Origin: CAVPRW01 sp046727435 [NCBI: bacterium]
GTDB taxonomy: Bacteria; Tectomicrobia; Entotheonellia; J063
Length of the DNA: 29,418 nucleotides
NCBI GenBank assembly: GCA_046727435.1
Contig: JBKPCR010000223.1
Location: 1 to 29,418 of the forward strand
Reading direction: 5' to 3'
This document shows, in pieces, positions 18,360 through 26,836 of the stretch; within the stretch, counting starts at the first letter, position 1; each line of letters begins with the position of its first letter. Below the pieces are notes generated by a model. The model had not been told where the DNA came from and made no database searches. It saw only the letters and a list, made by a program, of their open reading frames with translations. Both the position numbers and the translations under genes were made by a program.

Positions 18360-18407
18360 CTTGGAGTTCGTGGATTGAAAGTCGGCCGTGAGCGGGATAA
18401 CGGTTAA
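18360..18407 (+). pseudogene. Second copy of the C-terminal tail of the preceding membrane protein
   Basis: Read in one frame, this stretch gives LGVRGLKVGRERDNG and a TAA at 18405-18407. It is a near copy of the end of the 733-residue protein (FGVRGLKVSLQRDDR, TAA 18286-18288), and the nucleotides match closely. No more of the second gene is left upstream. It marks a paralogous or duplicated gene that was deleted, probably by recombination. A short direct repeat ATCGTTAAGT (18281 and 18298) lies between the copies. Confidence 0.6.
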
Positions 18408-18444
18408 TCGATGAAAATCTGTACTTGTGGGAGTGTGATTGAGT

Positions 18445-19329
18445 ATGACGATTCAGTATCCCTGGCCTTCTCCTCCGGGTTGTACAGAGAAGCCAGTCTG
18501 GACCGGTTGGGGCTTCCGGCTGGGAGAGGCGCTTCTCCCAATCTTGTCCTACGAGGTCGGCATATCAGGATGGACAGATCAGCTGACCACGTTTCATGAA
18601 GAGACGGCCGGCGCTGATCATTTTATCGATCGCGCCTCGCGCGAGCATGCGCTGGCCCAGATCTGCCGGCATGTGAACGACGCAGCGGGGACCATCCTGG
18701 AGGTAGGCTGTTCGTCCGGCTTTATGCTGCGCCTTCTTCGTGAGCGTCTGCCACACGCTGTTATCATTGGCTCTGATATTATACACGGGCCCCTCGAACA
18801 ACTCGCGGCAAGCATGGCGGATGTGCCCTTACTGGAATTTGACCTGGTAAAATGCCCTTTGCCAGGAAATAGTGTCGATGCAGTTGTATTACTAAATGTA
18901 TTAGAACACATCCAGGACGATGAATCGGCACTTCATCAAGTTTATCGAATTTTAAAGCCTGGTGGTATTGTGGTGATTGAGGTACCATCTGGACCCCATT
19001 TGTATGATATATACGATAAAATGCTTTTACATTATAGACGTTATTCGATTAATGGATTATATAGTATCGTCAAGAAGGCTGGATTTCAAGTTATAGATAA
19101 ATCCCATCTTGCGTGTTTCCTGTACCCAGGATTCTGGTTCATCAAACGACGAAATAGGAAATTTCTCCCTGAACCAGAAAGTACTCAGAAAATCATCATT
19201 TCCAAGAATATTCGCGCTAGCAGCAGCGCCCTTTTGCATGCAATCACGCGCATCGAACTGAAAATCGGTAGATATATATCGTATCCATTTGGAATTCGCT
19301 GTCTGATGACTGGTCTCAAGAATTCATAG
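18445..19329 (+). CDS. Class I SAM-dependent methyltransferase
   Basis: 294 residues from ATG 18445; TTG 18439 is an alternative because GGGAG lies 5 nt from the TTG and 11 nt from the ATG. Motif I TILEVGCSSGFML is near residue 84, followed by VIIGSDIIHGP, VDAVVLLNVLEHIQDD and QVYRILKPGGIVVIEVPSG, all hallmarks of the Methyltransf_11/23 type. A region at about 155-200 (YDKMLLHYRRYSINGLYSIV) is typical of enzymes in glycan clusters. The GC content drops in the second half. Likely target is a sugar or lipid-linked glycan; the position modified is unknown. Confidence 0.82.
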   Translation: MTIQYPWPSPPGCTEKPVWTGWGFRLGEALLPILSYEVGISGWTDQLTTFHEETAGADHFIDRASREHALAQICRHVNDAAGTILEVGCSSGFMLRLLRERLPHAVIIGSDIIHGPLEQLAASMADVPLLEFDLVKCPLPGNSVDAVVLLNVLEHIQDDESALHQVYRILKPGGIVVIEVPSGPHLYDIYDKMLLHYRRYSINGLYSIVKKAGFQVIDKSHLACFLYPGFWFIKRRNRKFLPEPESTQKIIISKNIRASSSALLHAITRIELKIGRYISYPFGIRCLMTGLKNS

Positions 19330-19375
19330 TCGCAGTAAGCCGTGCTTTTGAATGCTGCTGAGGAGGTTTGCTGAA

Positions 19376-20128
19376 GTGAGACGTGATCACAATCTAACAC
19401 CTACCCAATCAGATACAAGCGTGGCCAAAAACATCGCTTTTTTTCGAGATAATCGTGACAGCTATGATAGCAGGGTCCAGCAATTAGACACTTACGTGGC
19501 GATGCATCATAGTCTTAATAGCGCGCTACGTGGTATCAATCGCTTGCTTGACATTGGAAATGGCGGTATCTTCGATTATGATATAAGCATCGTGCCCAGT
19601 ATTGTTGCTCTGGATCTATTCTTTGACGATCTGCCCACCTCGTTTTCCTGCCCCGCTAACGTCACATTGACCACTGGAAGTGCCTTGAGTATTCCCGAGC
19701 CCGATGAATCTTTTGATGGCGTTCTCGTGGCGATGTTGATTCATCATCTCGTTGGCACAACCGTGAAGGAGTCGGTCGCTAACGTTCGTCATGCTCTTCG
19801 AGAGGCTTTTCGTGTCTTGCAGCCCGGCGGCCGACTGATCATCCTTGAGTCCTGCGTGCCGCAGTGGTTTTATTGGCTTGAGGGAGCCGTGTTTCCTATT
19901 GCTGCGCCGTTCATTAACGCCATTCTCGCGCATCCAGCGACGCTGCAGTATCCAGCGTCTCTGCTGGGCAGAATGATTGCGCAGTATACCACAAGCTTTG
20001 AGGTCTGCCGCATCCCCAAAGGGCGGTACGTTCTTCAGTTTGGCTATAAAATCCCTTCGGTGATAACGCCGACGAATCCATACCTGTTCGTAGCCCATAA
20101 GTGGTCCCAGCACGAGGTGGTACGGTGA
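19376..20128 (+). CDS. Class I SAM-dependent methyltransferase (divergent motif I)
   Basis: 250 residues. A longer frame starts at ATG 19352, but its first codons contain AGGAGG (19361-19366), which is an ideal Shine-Dalgarno for the GTG at 19376, so I place the start there. Motif I is RLLDIGNGGIF, unusual because the common G-x-G-x-G has N and GG. Then come IVALDLFFDDLP, FDGVLVAMLIHHLVG and EAFRVLQPGGRLIILESC. The C-terminus contains GRYVLQFGYKIPSVITP. Hydrophobic stretches at about 170-195 could associate with the membrane. It lies 46 nt after the previous methyltransferase. Substrate unknown. Confidence 0.78.
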   Translation: MRRDHNLTPTQSDTSVAKNIAFFRDNRDSYDSRVQQLDTYVAMHHSLNSALRGINRLLDIGNGGIFDYDISIVPSIVALDLFFDDLPTSFSCPANVTLTTGSALSIPEPDESFDGVLVAMLIHHLVGTTVKESVANVRHALREAFRVLQPGGRLIILESCVPQWFYWLEGAVFPIAAPFINAILAHPATLQYPASLLGRMIAQYTTSFEVCRIPKGRYVLQFGYKIPSVITPTNPYLFVAHKWSQHEVVR

Positions 20129-20396
20129 CAGGAGGAAATCGCTGGGTCTCCAGAGCTGATCACACAAAGCTGACGGGTTGGCTCGCAGGCAAGCGTGAAA
20201 CCCTTATAGAGTTCAGGACCTCCACGGGAGACTTGCTGTGCCGCGGGCGTTCCGCCCGCCAGATAAGTCACATGCGGCTTGCAACCCTCTAGTAGTTTAA
20301 GGACATATAGCTACCTGGCATTTTGGACCTCTGAAGAGTGCTGCTGGCCTTTGCCAAGTTGGGTGCTCCGTTGGGCGCCGTAAGGGGAAGAGCAAG
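20129..20396. other. Non-coding gap with a GC-rich hairpin
   Basis: A 7-bp perfect stem, GCGGGCG at 20243-20249 and CGCCCGC at 20253-20259 with a TTC loop, stands out. It is not followed by a T run, so it is a weak terminator candidate and may be an extragenic palindrome. A frame reading through from GTG 20125 to TAG 20290 resembles no known family. The Shine-Dalgarno of the next gene (AGGGGAAG) is at the 3' end. Confidence 0.4.
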
Positions 20397-21356
20397 ATGT
20401 CCAATCAGCCACACATCACTCATAACGATCCTGACCTCTCGGTTGTGGTGCCGGTTTACAAGGAAGAGACCAATATCCAGCCTTTTCTCCAGCGCATGGA
20501 GGCGGCCCTCAAGGGTTTGGGGCAAACCTATGAGATTATCTTCTGTCTCGACCCCTCACCCGACCGCACCGAACACGTGATCCTTCAGGAGATCGACCGT
20601 AATCCGAACATCAAATTGCTCGTGTTTTCCCGGCGATTTGGCCAGCCTGCCGCCACAATGGCAGGCCTCATGCTCTGTCGTGGTGCCAGCTGTGTCGTCA
20701 TCGATGTGGATCTGCAAGATCCTCCCGAATTGATTCCCGAAATGTATGAGAAGCTATTAGACGGCTATGAAGTGGTCTACGCCAAAAGACGTTCGCGCTC
20801 GGGTGAGACCTTGATCAAACGAATAGTTGCAAAGCTTGGATACAAAGTGATCGCCATGCTGAGCGAAGTAGAGATTCCCCGCGATACCGGCGATTTCCGT
20901 ATTATGACGCGTCGGGTAATCGAGGAACTGCGGCGTTTAGATGAGGCGCACGGGTTTTTGAGGGGGTTGGTGGCATATATAGGTTTTAAGCAAACATTTG
21001 TCGAGTACAACCGGGATGAACGGATTCACGGTAGTGGACATTACAACCGCTTTATGGGTTCGCTCAAAATTGGGCTGAATGGTTTAATCGGCTTTAGCAG
21101 TAAACCTCTGCAACTGATGTCTGTCGCAGGCGCTTTGTTTGCCGGATTCAGTTTTCTGTTGGGCGCCTGGTATGTTTTCCAGAAGATTATTGGTGTTGAC
21201 CTGACTCCTGGGCTACCCACCACCGTGTTGGTCATCAGCTTTTTTGCCGGTGTCCAACTTTTATCCCTGGGTTTGATGGGTGAATACATTGGGCGGATCT
21301 ATGATGAACTGAAGCGGCGCCCAATGTTTATTATCGATCGAAAAGCCAATTTCTGA
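20397..21356 (+). CDS. GtrB/DPM1-like polyprenyl-phosphate glycosyltransferase
   Basis: 319 residues. The GT2 domain (about 13-230) has LSVVVPVYKEETNIQPF, FSRRFGQPAATMAGL at 77-91, and the DVDLQDPPELIPEM signature at 103-116 typical of undecaprenyl-phosphate glucosyl-, mannosyl- and aminoarabinosyl-transferases (GtrB, DPM1, ArnC). Two membrane helices follow (about 237-258 and 272-293), then the basic tail GRIYDELKRRPMFIID, also typical. The enzyme makes a lipid-linked sugar on the inner face of the cytoplasmic membrane, the donor that GT-C proteins such as those at 576, 4511 or 16087 could use. The ATG has AGGGGAAG at about 6 nt. The sugar is not determinable. Confidence 0.88.
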   Translation: MSNQPHITHNDPDLSVVVPVYKEETNIQPFLQRMEAALKGLGQTYEIIFCLDPSPDRTEHVILQEIDRNPNIKLLVFSRRFGQPAATMAGLMLCRGASCVVIDVDLQDPPELIPEMYEKLLDGYEVVYAKRRSRSGETLIKRIVAKLGYKVIAMLSEVEIPRDTGDFRIMTRRVIEELRRLDEAHGFLRGLVAYIGFKQTFVEYNRDERIHGSGHYNRFMGSLKIGLNGLIGFSSKPLQLMSVAGALFAGFSFLLGAWYVFQKIIGVDLTPGLPTTVLVISFFAGVQLLSLGLMGEYIGRIYDELKRRPMFIIDRKANF

Positions 21357-21419
21357 CTCTCCACGACCTGCTGGAGGGGGAGGTGTTTGCAGGACGCTTG
21401 AGGAAATGGGAGGCGAGGA

Positions 21420-22373
21420 TTGCGCTACTTTGTTACAGGGTGTGCGGGCTTTATCGGCAGCAATCTCGTGGACCGCTTGTTGCAAGATGGCCATGAGGTG
21501 GTGGGCTACGATAATTTCTCTACAGGGCAGCTGGAGTTTTTGGCGGAAGCACAGCAGTTGCCCCACTTCAGCCTGATACGTGGCGACACACTCAATCCAG
21601 ATGGCGTGACACGGGCCATGCACGGCGCTGACTTTGTGTTCCATCTAGCGGCCAACGCCGATGTGCGCTTTGGCACCCAGCATTCGCGCAAGGATCTGGA
21701 GCAGAATACCATCGCCACATTCAACATCCTGGAGGCCATGCGCGCCAACGCCATCAAGCGCATCGCCTTCGCCTCGACGGGTTCCATCTATGGGGAGCCT
21801 GAGATCTTCCCGACCCCCGAGGACGCACCATTCCCAATTCAGACTTCGCTATACGGCGCATCCAAGTTGGCGGCCGAGGGGTTGATCGAGGCTTATTGTG
21901 CGGGCTACGAATTGCAGGGCTACATCTTCCGCTTCGTGTCCATCTTAGGTGAGCGGTACACGCACGGACACGTCTTCGACTTCTATAGGCAACTGCGGGA
22001 CCACCGTGACCAGCTCTATGTGCTGGGAAACGGCAAGCAGCGCAAATCATACCTGTACATTCAGGACTGCATCGACGCCATGTTGCTGGCTCTGGAGAAG
22101 GCACAGGGCAACGTCAACATCTTCAACCTGGGCACGGAGGAGTATTGTAAAGTCGATGACTCGATCGGGTGGATCTGCGACTACCTGAGGCTCTCTCCCC
22201 AACGGATCTATGCAGGTGGCGACCGCGGATGGGTGGGAGACAGTCCTTTCATCTTCCTCGATTGCTCGCATATCCGGGACTTGGGCTGGTCGCCTCAGTT
22301 GAGCATCCACGATGGCGTGATTCGAACGATTAAGTATCTCGTGCAAAATCCGTGGCTGTTGGAGCGACGATGA
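21420..22373 (+). CDS. NAD-dependent nucleotide-sugar epimerase/dehydratase (extended SDR)
   Basis: 317 residues from TTG 21420, preceded by GGAGGCGAGGA; the family start MRYFVTG fits. Seen: GCAGFIG at 7-13, HLAANADVRFG at 75-85, FASTGSIYGE, catalytic Y145 and K149 in LYGASKLAAEG, FRFVSILGERYTHGHV, and GKQRKSYLYIQDCIDAMLLA. It resembles UDP-glucose 4-epimerase-type enzymes of the group with HLAANADVR, whose substrate varies. It opens the tight operon running to 28674, overlapping the next gene by ATGA. It probably converts a sugar nucleotide for this glycan. Confidence 0.82.
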   Translation: MRYFVTGCAGFIGSNLVDRLLQDGHEVVGYDNFSTGQLEFLAEAQQLPHFSLIRGDTLNPDGVTRAMHGADFVFHLAANADVRFGTQHSRKDLEQNTIATFNILEAMRANAIKRIAFASTGSIYGEPEIFPTPEDAPFPIQTSLYGASKLAAEGLIEAYCAGYELQGYIFRFVSILGERYTHGHVFDFYRQLRDHRDQLYVLGNGKQRKSYLYIQDCIDAMLLALEKAQGNVNIFNLGTEEYCKVDDSIGWICDYLRLSPQRIYAGGDRGWVGDSPFIFLDCSHIRDLGWSPQLSIHDGVIRTIKYLVQNPWLLERR

Positions 22374-23299
22374 AAGATGTTTTAGCCTGCCGGCTATGTA
22401 GTTCTGATACCGAAGAGGTAGGTCGAAAACGTGGTGAATACTCTCAGCAATGGTACGACATTCGTCATTGTCAAACATGTCATTTCTCTTTCGTCGCTAA
22501 TCCGTGGACAGAATATGAAAAAATCTATTCCGCTGAATATTATTCAGGAAATGGTGCTGATCCGTTAGTAGACTATCTCTTCGAATCAGAGTATCCTCAA
22601 GAGACTGTCCGTCAATATGAATGGGCAGGCTTATTTCAAATCATTACCTACTTGACGGGCCTAGTGCAGGAATCTCAATGGTTAGACTTTGGGTGTGGCA
22701 ATGGTGGCTTAGTACGCTATGTTAGCAATCACAGTTCTTGTCACATTGTTGGATTTGAAGATGGCTGGATTCGAAATAAAGCTATTGCTCTAAAAATTCC
22801 TATTATCGACAGTGAACAACTTGACTCTCGGGTTCACAGTTTCGACATTGTGACCGCTATCGAAGTTTTGGAACATGTGGTAGAACCTTTGGAAGTTCTG
22901 AAAAAGATTCATCGATTGTTAAAACCTGGAGGACTATTCTTCTACACCACTGGAAACGCTCAACCGCTTCGCAATCGTATATTGTCCTGGAAATACCTTG
23001 TTCCTGAAATCCATGTAAGTTTTTTTGAGCCTGAAACGTTAGCCTACGCGCTGGCACGCGCTGGATTTCAGCCGGAATTTAAAGGCTTTCTACCAGGATT
23101 TACGAATATTATCAGGTTCAAGGTACTGAAGAACCTACATATACGTCGGCCTTCACTCCTTGAACAGATGCTTCCGTGGAATGTTCTTGCCCGTATCGTC
23201 GACTTTCGATTCAAGATCACTGCCCATCCGATTGGTTGGGCTACTACTGCCTCCCTCCCATCGAGAGTACCCTTCGATGACCAAGGCGCTGGTAGGTAA
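22370..23299 (+). CDS. Methyltransferase with N-terminal zinc-ribbon-like motif
   Basis: 309 residues; the ATG at 22370 overlaps the previous TGA. CRLC at 7-10 and CQTC at 34-37 form a probable zinc site, as in sugar C-methyltransferase-like and related glycan methyltransferases. The SAM domain has WLDFGCGNGGL at 104-114, FDIVTAIEVLEHVVEP and KIHRLLKPGGLFFYTTGN, followed by HVSFFEPETLAYALARAGF. The gene is AT-richer than the rest of the operon. The last 20 codons overlap the SDR start by 23 bp. The class often modifies keto or hydroxyl groups of nucleotide sugars; that role here is inferred. Confidence 0.8.
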   Translation: MKDVLACRLCSSDTEEVGRKRGEYSQQWYDIRHCQTCHFSFVANPWTEYEKIYSAEYYSGNGADPLVDYLFESEYPQETVRQYEWAGLFQIITYLTGLVQESQWLDFGCGNGGLVRYVSNHSSCHIVGFEDGWIRNKAIALKIPIIDSEQLDSRVHSFDIVTAIEVLEHVVEPLEVLKKIHRLLKPGGLFFYTTGNAQPLRNRILSWKYLVPEIHVSFFEPETLAYALARAGFQPEFKGFLPGFTNIIRFKVLKNLHIRRPSLLEQMLPWNVLARIVDFRFKITAHPIGWATTASLPSRVPFDDQGAGR

Positions 23300-24146
23300 G
23301 AACGTCATAATTACCGGGGCATCACGCGGGTTGGGCAGTCATATCGCGCGGGCGATGTGGCACCACGGAGCCAGCCTGATGTTGGTGGCAAGATCGGAAG
23401 CAGCGTTGCTCAACCTGCGCGCCGCGTTAATGGCCAGCGCAGAGGACGGCCAGCAGGTGCATGTCGTCAGAGCAGACTTACGCACGGCTGATGCTGTGCC
23501 AACGATCGTTGGCACAGCCCGTCGGGTGTGGGGGCAGCTTGATGTGCTCATCAATAATGCTGCTGTCCTCGGGCCCATCGGTAAGCTATCGGAGAACGAC
23601 TGGGATGAGTGGCAGGCGACCATACGGGTTAATTTGCTAGCGGTTGTTGAACTCTGTCAAGCCTGCTTGCCCTGGATGTTCGAGCGCAGACAAGGTCGAA
23701 TTATCAACCTTTCCGGCGGAGGAGCCACCAGGCCACGCCCCAATTTCTCCGCGTATGCCACTGCCAAGGCTGGCCTCGTGCGGTTCAGCGAGATATTGGC
23801 ACACGAAGTGCGCGACATGAACGTGCAGGTCAACTGCGTAGCCCCCGGCGCGATGCATACAGACATGCTCCAGGCGGTTCTGCGTGCCGGCCCTGAAGCT
23901 GCCGGCGACGGAGAATATGCGCAGGCCGTCAAACAGGCCGAGAGCGATGGGATGACACCCCATCGGGCTGTTGAGCTCTGTGTATTCCTTGCCTCCGAGG
24001 CCGACAACGGGATCACAGGCAAATTGCTCAGCGCCGTGTGGGACCCGTGGGAAACGCTGGCCGAGCATCTCGGTGACTTGCACGCCTCAGATATATATAC
24101 TCTCCGCCGCATCGTGCCCGGGGAGCGCGGTAAGGACTGGGGATGA
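23277..24146 (+). CDS. Classical short-chain dehydrogenase/reductase (SDR)
   Basis: 289 residues from ATG 23277. The open frame continues upstream to 23160, inside the previous gene, but the family N-terminus (KALVGKNVIITGASRGLG) sets this start. Seen: cofactor loop GASRGLG at 14-20, INNAAV at 92-97, and the catalytic triad S146, Y160, K164 (YATAK), then VNCVAPGAMHTDML. It oxidises or reduces an alcohol/ketone, probably on a sugar or its nucleotide derivative given its neighbours. It overlaps the methyltransferase by 23 bp and is followed 4 nt later by a Gfo/Idh oxidoreductase. Confidence 0.85.
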   Translation: MTKALVGKNVIITGASRGLGSHIARAMWHHGASLMLVARSEAALLNLRAALMASAEDGQQVHVVRADLRTADAVPTIVGTARRVWGQLDVLINNAAVLGPIGKLSENDWDEWQATIRVNLLAVVELCQACLPWMFERRQGRIINLSGGGATRPRPNFSAYATAKAGLVRFSEILAHEVRDMNVQVNCVAPGAMHTDMLQAVLRAGPEAAGDGEYAQAVKQAESDGMTPHRAVELCVFLASEADNGITGKLLSAVWDPWETLAEHLGDLHASDIYTLRRIVPGERGKDWG

Positions 24147-24150
24147 ATTG

Positions 24151-25128
24151 ATGCGCGTGGCCATTATCGGCTGTGGCTTCGTAGGGCAAAAACGCGCCAG
24201 GGCGCTAGCGGGTTGTCGGCTGGTGGCGTGTGCCGATGCTATTGGGGCACGCGCCGAGACCGTCGCCCGCATGGTCCCAGGTGCGCAGCCCCTGTCCCAG
24301 TGGCGTGATATACTCGGACGCCAGGACGTCGATATCGTTATCGTCTCCACCACGCATGATGCCCTGGCTGAAGTTGCTCTGGAGGCCATCTCGGCCGGGA
24401 AGCATGTCCTAGTCGAGAAACCGGGAGCGCGGCGAGCTGCGGAACTTGACCCCCTCATCGCGGCGGCGGAGCGTGCCCATGTGCTGGTACGGGTCGGATT
24501 CAACCACCGTTACCACCCAGCCACCCGTTCGGCTAGAGAGTTGGTTGCGTCTGGCGCGCTGGGTGAACTCATGTACGTACGTGGGCGCTACGGCCATGGA
24601 GGGCGCATCGGCTATGACAAAGAATGGCGCGCAAATCCAACCCTCTCGGGCGGGGGGGAGTTAATCGATCAGGGGGTTCATTTGATCGATCTGGCTCGGT
24701 GGTTTCTGGGCGATTTCGTCGACGTATACGGCTTCGTTCATACCTACTACTGGCAGATGCCCGTCGAAGATAATGGCTTTATGCTCCTCAAAACGGCGGA
24801 GCGCCAGGTGGCGTTGTTGCATGCCAGCTGGACGGAATGGAAGAATCTCTTTTCATTCGAGATTTTTGGGCGTCGGGGAAAGTTGGACATCGCCGGACTT
24901 GGTGGCAGTTATGGCACAGAGCGCCTGGCATACTATCGCATGCTTCCCGAGATGGGGCCCCCCGAGACTACCATTTGGGAATATCCGATAGTTGACGCCT
25001 CCTGGGAAGTCGAATTTGCGGAGTTGGTGGCGGATATTCGGCTCGGACGCCAGCCGGCAGCGGGTTTGCATGATGCCCGGGCAGCCTTACAAATTGTCGA
25101 GCGCATCTATGAGGTATCAGGCCGATGA
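24151..25128 (+). CDS. Gfo/Idh/MocA-family NAD(P)-dependent oxidoreductase
   Basis: 325 residues. N-terminal Rossmann fold MRVAIIGCGFVGQKRAR, the family signature GKHVLVEKPGA with K90 in EKP (89-91), and VGFNHRYHPATR. The C-terminal domain has GGGELIDQGVHLIDLARWFL, with the catalytic-region histidine. It oxidises or reduces a hydroxyl or ketone on a sugar. In nucleotide-sugar pathways such enzymes often act with an SDR or aminotransferase. Here it follows an SDR, and its TGA overlaps the HddA-like start (ATGA). I cannot name the substrate. Confidence 0.85.
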   Translation: MRVAIIGCGFVGQKRARALAGCRLVACADAIGARAETVARMVPGAQPLSQWRDILGRQDVDIVIVSTTHDALAEVALEAISAGKHVLVEKPGARRAAELDPLIAAAERAHVLVRVGFNHRYHPATRSARELVASGALGELMYVRGRYGHGGRIGYDKEWRANPTLSGGGELIDQGVHLIDLARWFLGDFVDVYGFVHTYYWQMPVEDNGFMLLKTAERQVALLHASWTEWKNLFSFEIFGRRGKLDIAGLGGSYGTERLAYYRMLPEMGPPETTIWEYPIVDASWEVEFAELVADIRLGRQPAAGLHDARAALQIVERIYEVSGR

Positions 25129-26102
25129 TCATCACACGCAGTCCCTTGCGGATCTCCCTTGGCGGAGGCGGTACTGACCTACCTTCGTATTATCGTGAGC
25201 ACAGCGGTCTTGTGATTGCAGCGGCCCTCGACAAGTATGTGTATATCACGCTGCATCAGACCTTTGCGCAAGAATTGATTATCAAATACTCACGCCTGGA
25301 GCGGGTCCGATCGGTCGACGAGGTGGAGCATCCGCTCATTCGAGAAGCGCTGAAATTGACCGGGGTCGAGGCCCCCTATCTGGAAATCACCAGCATGGCC
25401 GATATCCCTGCCGGGACGGGCCTTGGTTCCTCTGGGAGTTTTACCACGGCGCTGCTGAGGGCACTTCACACCCTCAAAAAGAACCTGGTGCATCCCCACG
25501 AACTGGCCGAGCAGGCATGCCATATCGAGCTCGATATTCTGCGGGAGCCCGTCGGCAAACAGGACCAGTATATTGCTGCATTTGGGGGTCTCACCTGCTT
25601 CCGGTTCCTACCCAACGATCAGGTAGAGGCCTGGCCTCTCAAAATGGATACCGATACCTTATACAGCCTTGAGGACAATTTGTTGTTGTTTTTTACCGGG
25701 TACTCCCGTCCTGCCTCCGAGATCCTCAGAGAGCAGGATACGAAAAGCAAACAGAATGACCGAGAGATGATCGCTAACCTCCATTTCGTGAAGGAACTCG
25801 GGCGCAAAAGCAAAGAAACCCTGGAAACGGGTGACCTTGAGCGCTTTGCAGAACTGATGAATATCCATTGGGAGTATAAGAAGCAACGGTCCGCCCATAT
25901 GACCAATGGGGAAATCGATCGGTGGTACGCGCTAGGGCGGGAGAATGGCGCTCTGGGAGGCAAACTCATCGGGGCAGGTGGGGGTGGCTTCTTAATGTTT
26001 TACGCCGCAGATAAAGTCCGTCTGCGCCGGGCTATGCGGGAGGCTGGCTTACAGGAAGTCCGTTTCCGATTCGATTTTGAAGGTACGAAGGTGGTCGCCT
26101 AA
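25125..26102 (+). CDS. hddA: D-glycero-alpha-D-manno-heptose 7-phosphate kinase (HddA-like GHMP kinase)
   Basis: 325 residues, a GHMP-family kinase. It begins MIITRSPLRISLGGGGTDLP, typical of HddA and its close relatives; the phosphate loop is IPAGTGLGSSGSFTTALLRA at 94-113, and the C-terminal motif is LIGAGGGGFLMFY. HddA phosphorylates D-glycero-alpha-D-manno-heptose 7-phosphate at C1 to the 1,7-bisphosphate. Close relatives include fucokinase-like enzymes, but the gmhA, gmhB and hddC-like neighbours support the heptose role. ATGA overlap with the previous gene; the next gene begins 2 nt downstream. Confidence 0.88.
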   Translation: MIITRSPLRISLGGGGTDLPSYYREHSGLVIAAALDKYVYITLHQTFAQELIIKYSRLERVRSVDEVEHPLIREALKLTGVEAPYLEITSMADIPAGTGLGSSGSFTTALLRALHTLKKNLVHPHELAEQACHIELDILREPVGKQDQYIAAFGGLTCFRFLPNDQVEAWPLKMDTDTLYSLEDNLLLFFTGYSRPASEILREQDTKSKQNDREMIANLHFVKELGRKSKETLETGDLERFAELMNIHWEYKKQRSAHMTNGEIDRWYALGRENGALGGKLIGAGGGGFLMFYAADKVRLRRAMREAGLQEVRFRFDFEGTKVVA

Positions 26103-26104
26103 CT

Positions 26105-26836
26105 ATGAGCCGGAAGTTGTTGCCGGTGGCGATTCTGGCCGGTGGGTTAGCCACGCGGCTACATCCGCTGACGCGGATTCTTCCCAAAGCCCTGGTGGAT
26201 GTCAATGGGGAGCCGTTCATCGCGCATCAATTGCGTTTGTTGCGGGCGAGTGGCATTGAGCGAGTGGTCGTCTGCGCCGGTTACCTGGGCGAGATGATCC
26301 AAGCGTTTGTCGGTGCCGGCACGCGCTTCGGGCTACGGGTTGAGTTCTCGTTTGATGGACCCCGGTTACTCGGGACCGCTGGCGCGGTCAAACGAGCCTT
26401 GCCGCTGCTGGAAGAGACCTTTTTTGTGCTGTATGGTGATGCCTACTTGCCTTGTGATTATCGTGCCGTGCACATGGCATTTGACAAGAGCGGTAAGCCG
26501 GCGCTCATGACGGTGTTTCGAAACGGCGGTCGGTGGGATCGCAGCAATGTTCAGTTTGTCGATGGAAATATTCTGGCGTATGATAAACAGCACCCGACCG
26601 AACGGATGCATCATATTGATTACGGGCTTGGGGTGTTCCATCGGTCTGCCTTCGAGATGGTTCCAGATGACCAACCCTTCGACCTGGCGACGTTGTATCG
26701 AGCTCTTCTCAGCCGAGATCACCTCGCCGCCCATGAGGTCGAACAGCGCTTCTATGAGATCGGTTCGCTTGTTGGGCTGGAGGAGGCGCGCCGTTACCTC
26801 GCGATGCAGGCCCATTCGCCAAGGAGCACGCGATGA
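26105..26836 (+). CDS. hddC: Heptose-1-phosphate nucleotidyltransferase (HddC-like)
   Basis: 243 residues. ILAGGLATRLHPLTRILPKA at 10-29 is the nucleotidyltransferase signature with the catalytic arginine and the K of PKA. LGTAGAVKRAL, FFVLYGDAYLPCDY and YEIGSLVGLEE complete the single-domain sugar-1-phosphate transferase fold; no C-terminal beta-helix is present. The context points to D-glycero-alpha-D-manno-heptose 1-phosphate guanylyltransferase, which makes GDP-heptose. The GTP preference is taken from the pathway and not from a diagnostic residue. The stop overlaps the next start by ATGA. Confidence 0.8.
   Translation: MSRKLLPVAILAGGLATRLHPLTRILPKALVDVNGEPFIAHQLRLLRASGIERVVVCAGYLGEMIQAFVGAGTRFGLRVEFSFDGPRLLGTAGAVKRALPLLEETFFVLYGDAYLPCDYRAVHMAFDKSGKPALMTVFRNGGRWDRSNVQFVDGNILAYDKQHPTERMHHIDYGLGVFHRSAFEMVPDDQPFDLATLYRALLSRDHLAAHEVEQRFYEIGSLVGLEEARRYLAMQAHSPRSTR

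Noticed and set aside
19616-20167. 183-residue minus-strand frame
   Set aside because: It is antisense to the methyltransferase at 19376, whose motifs are clear.
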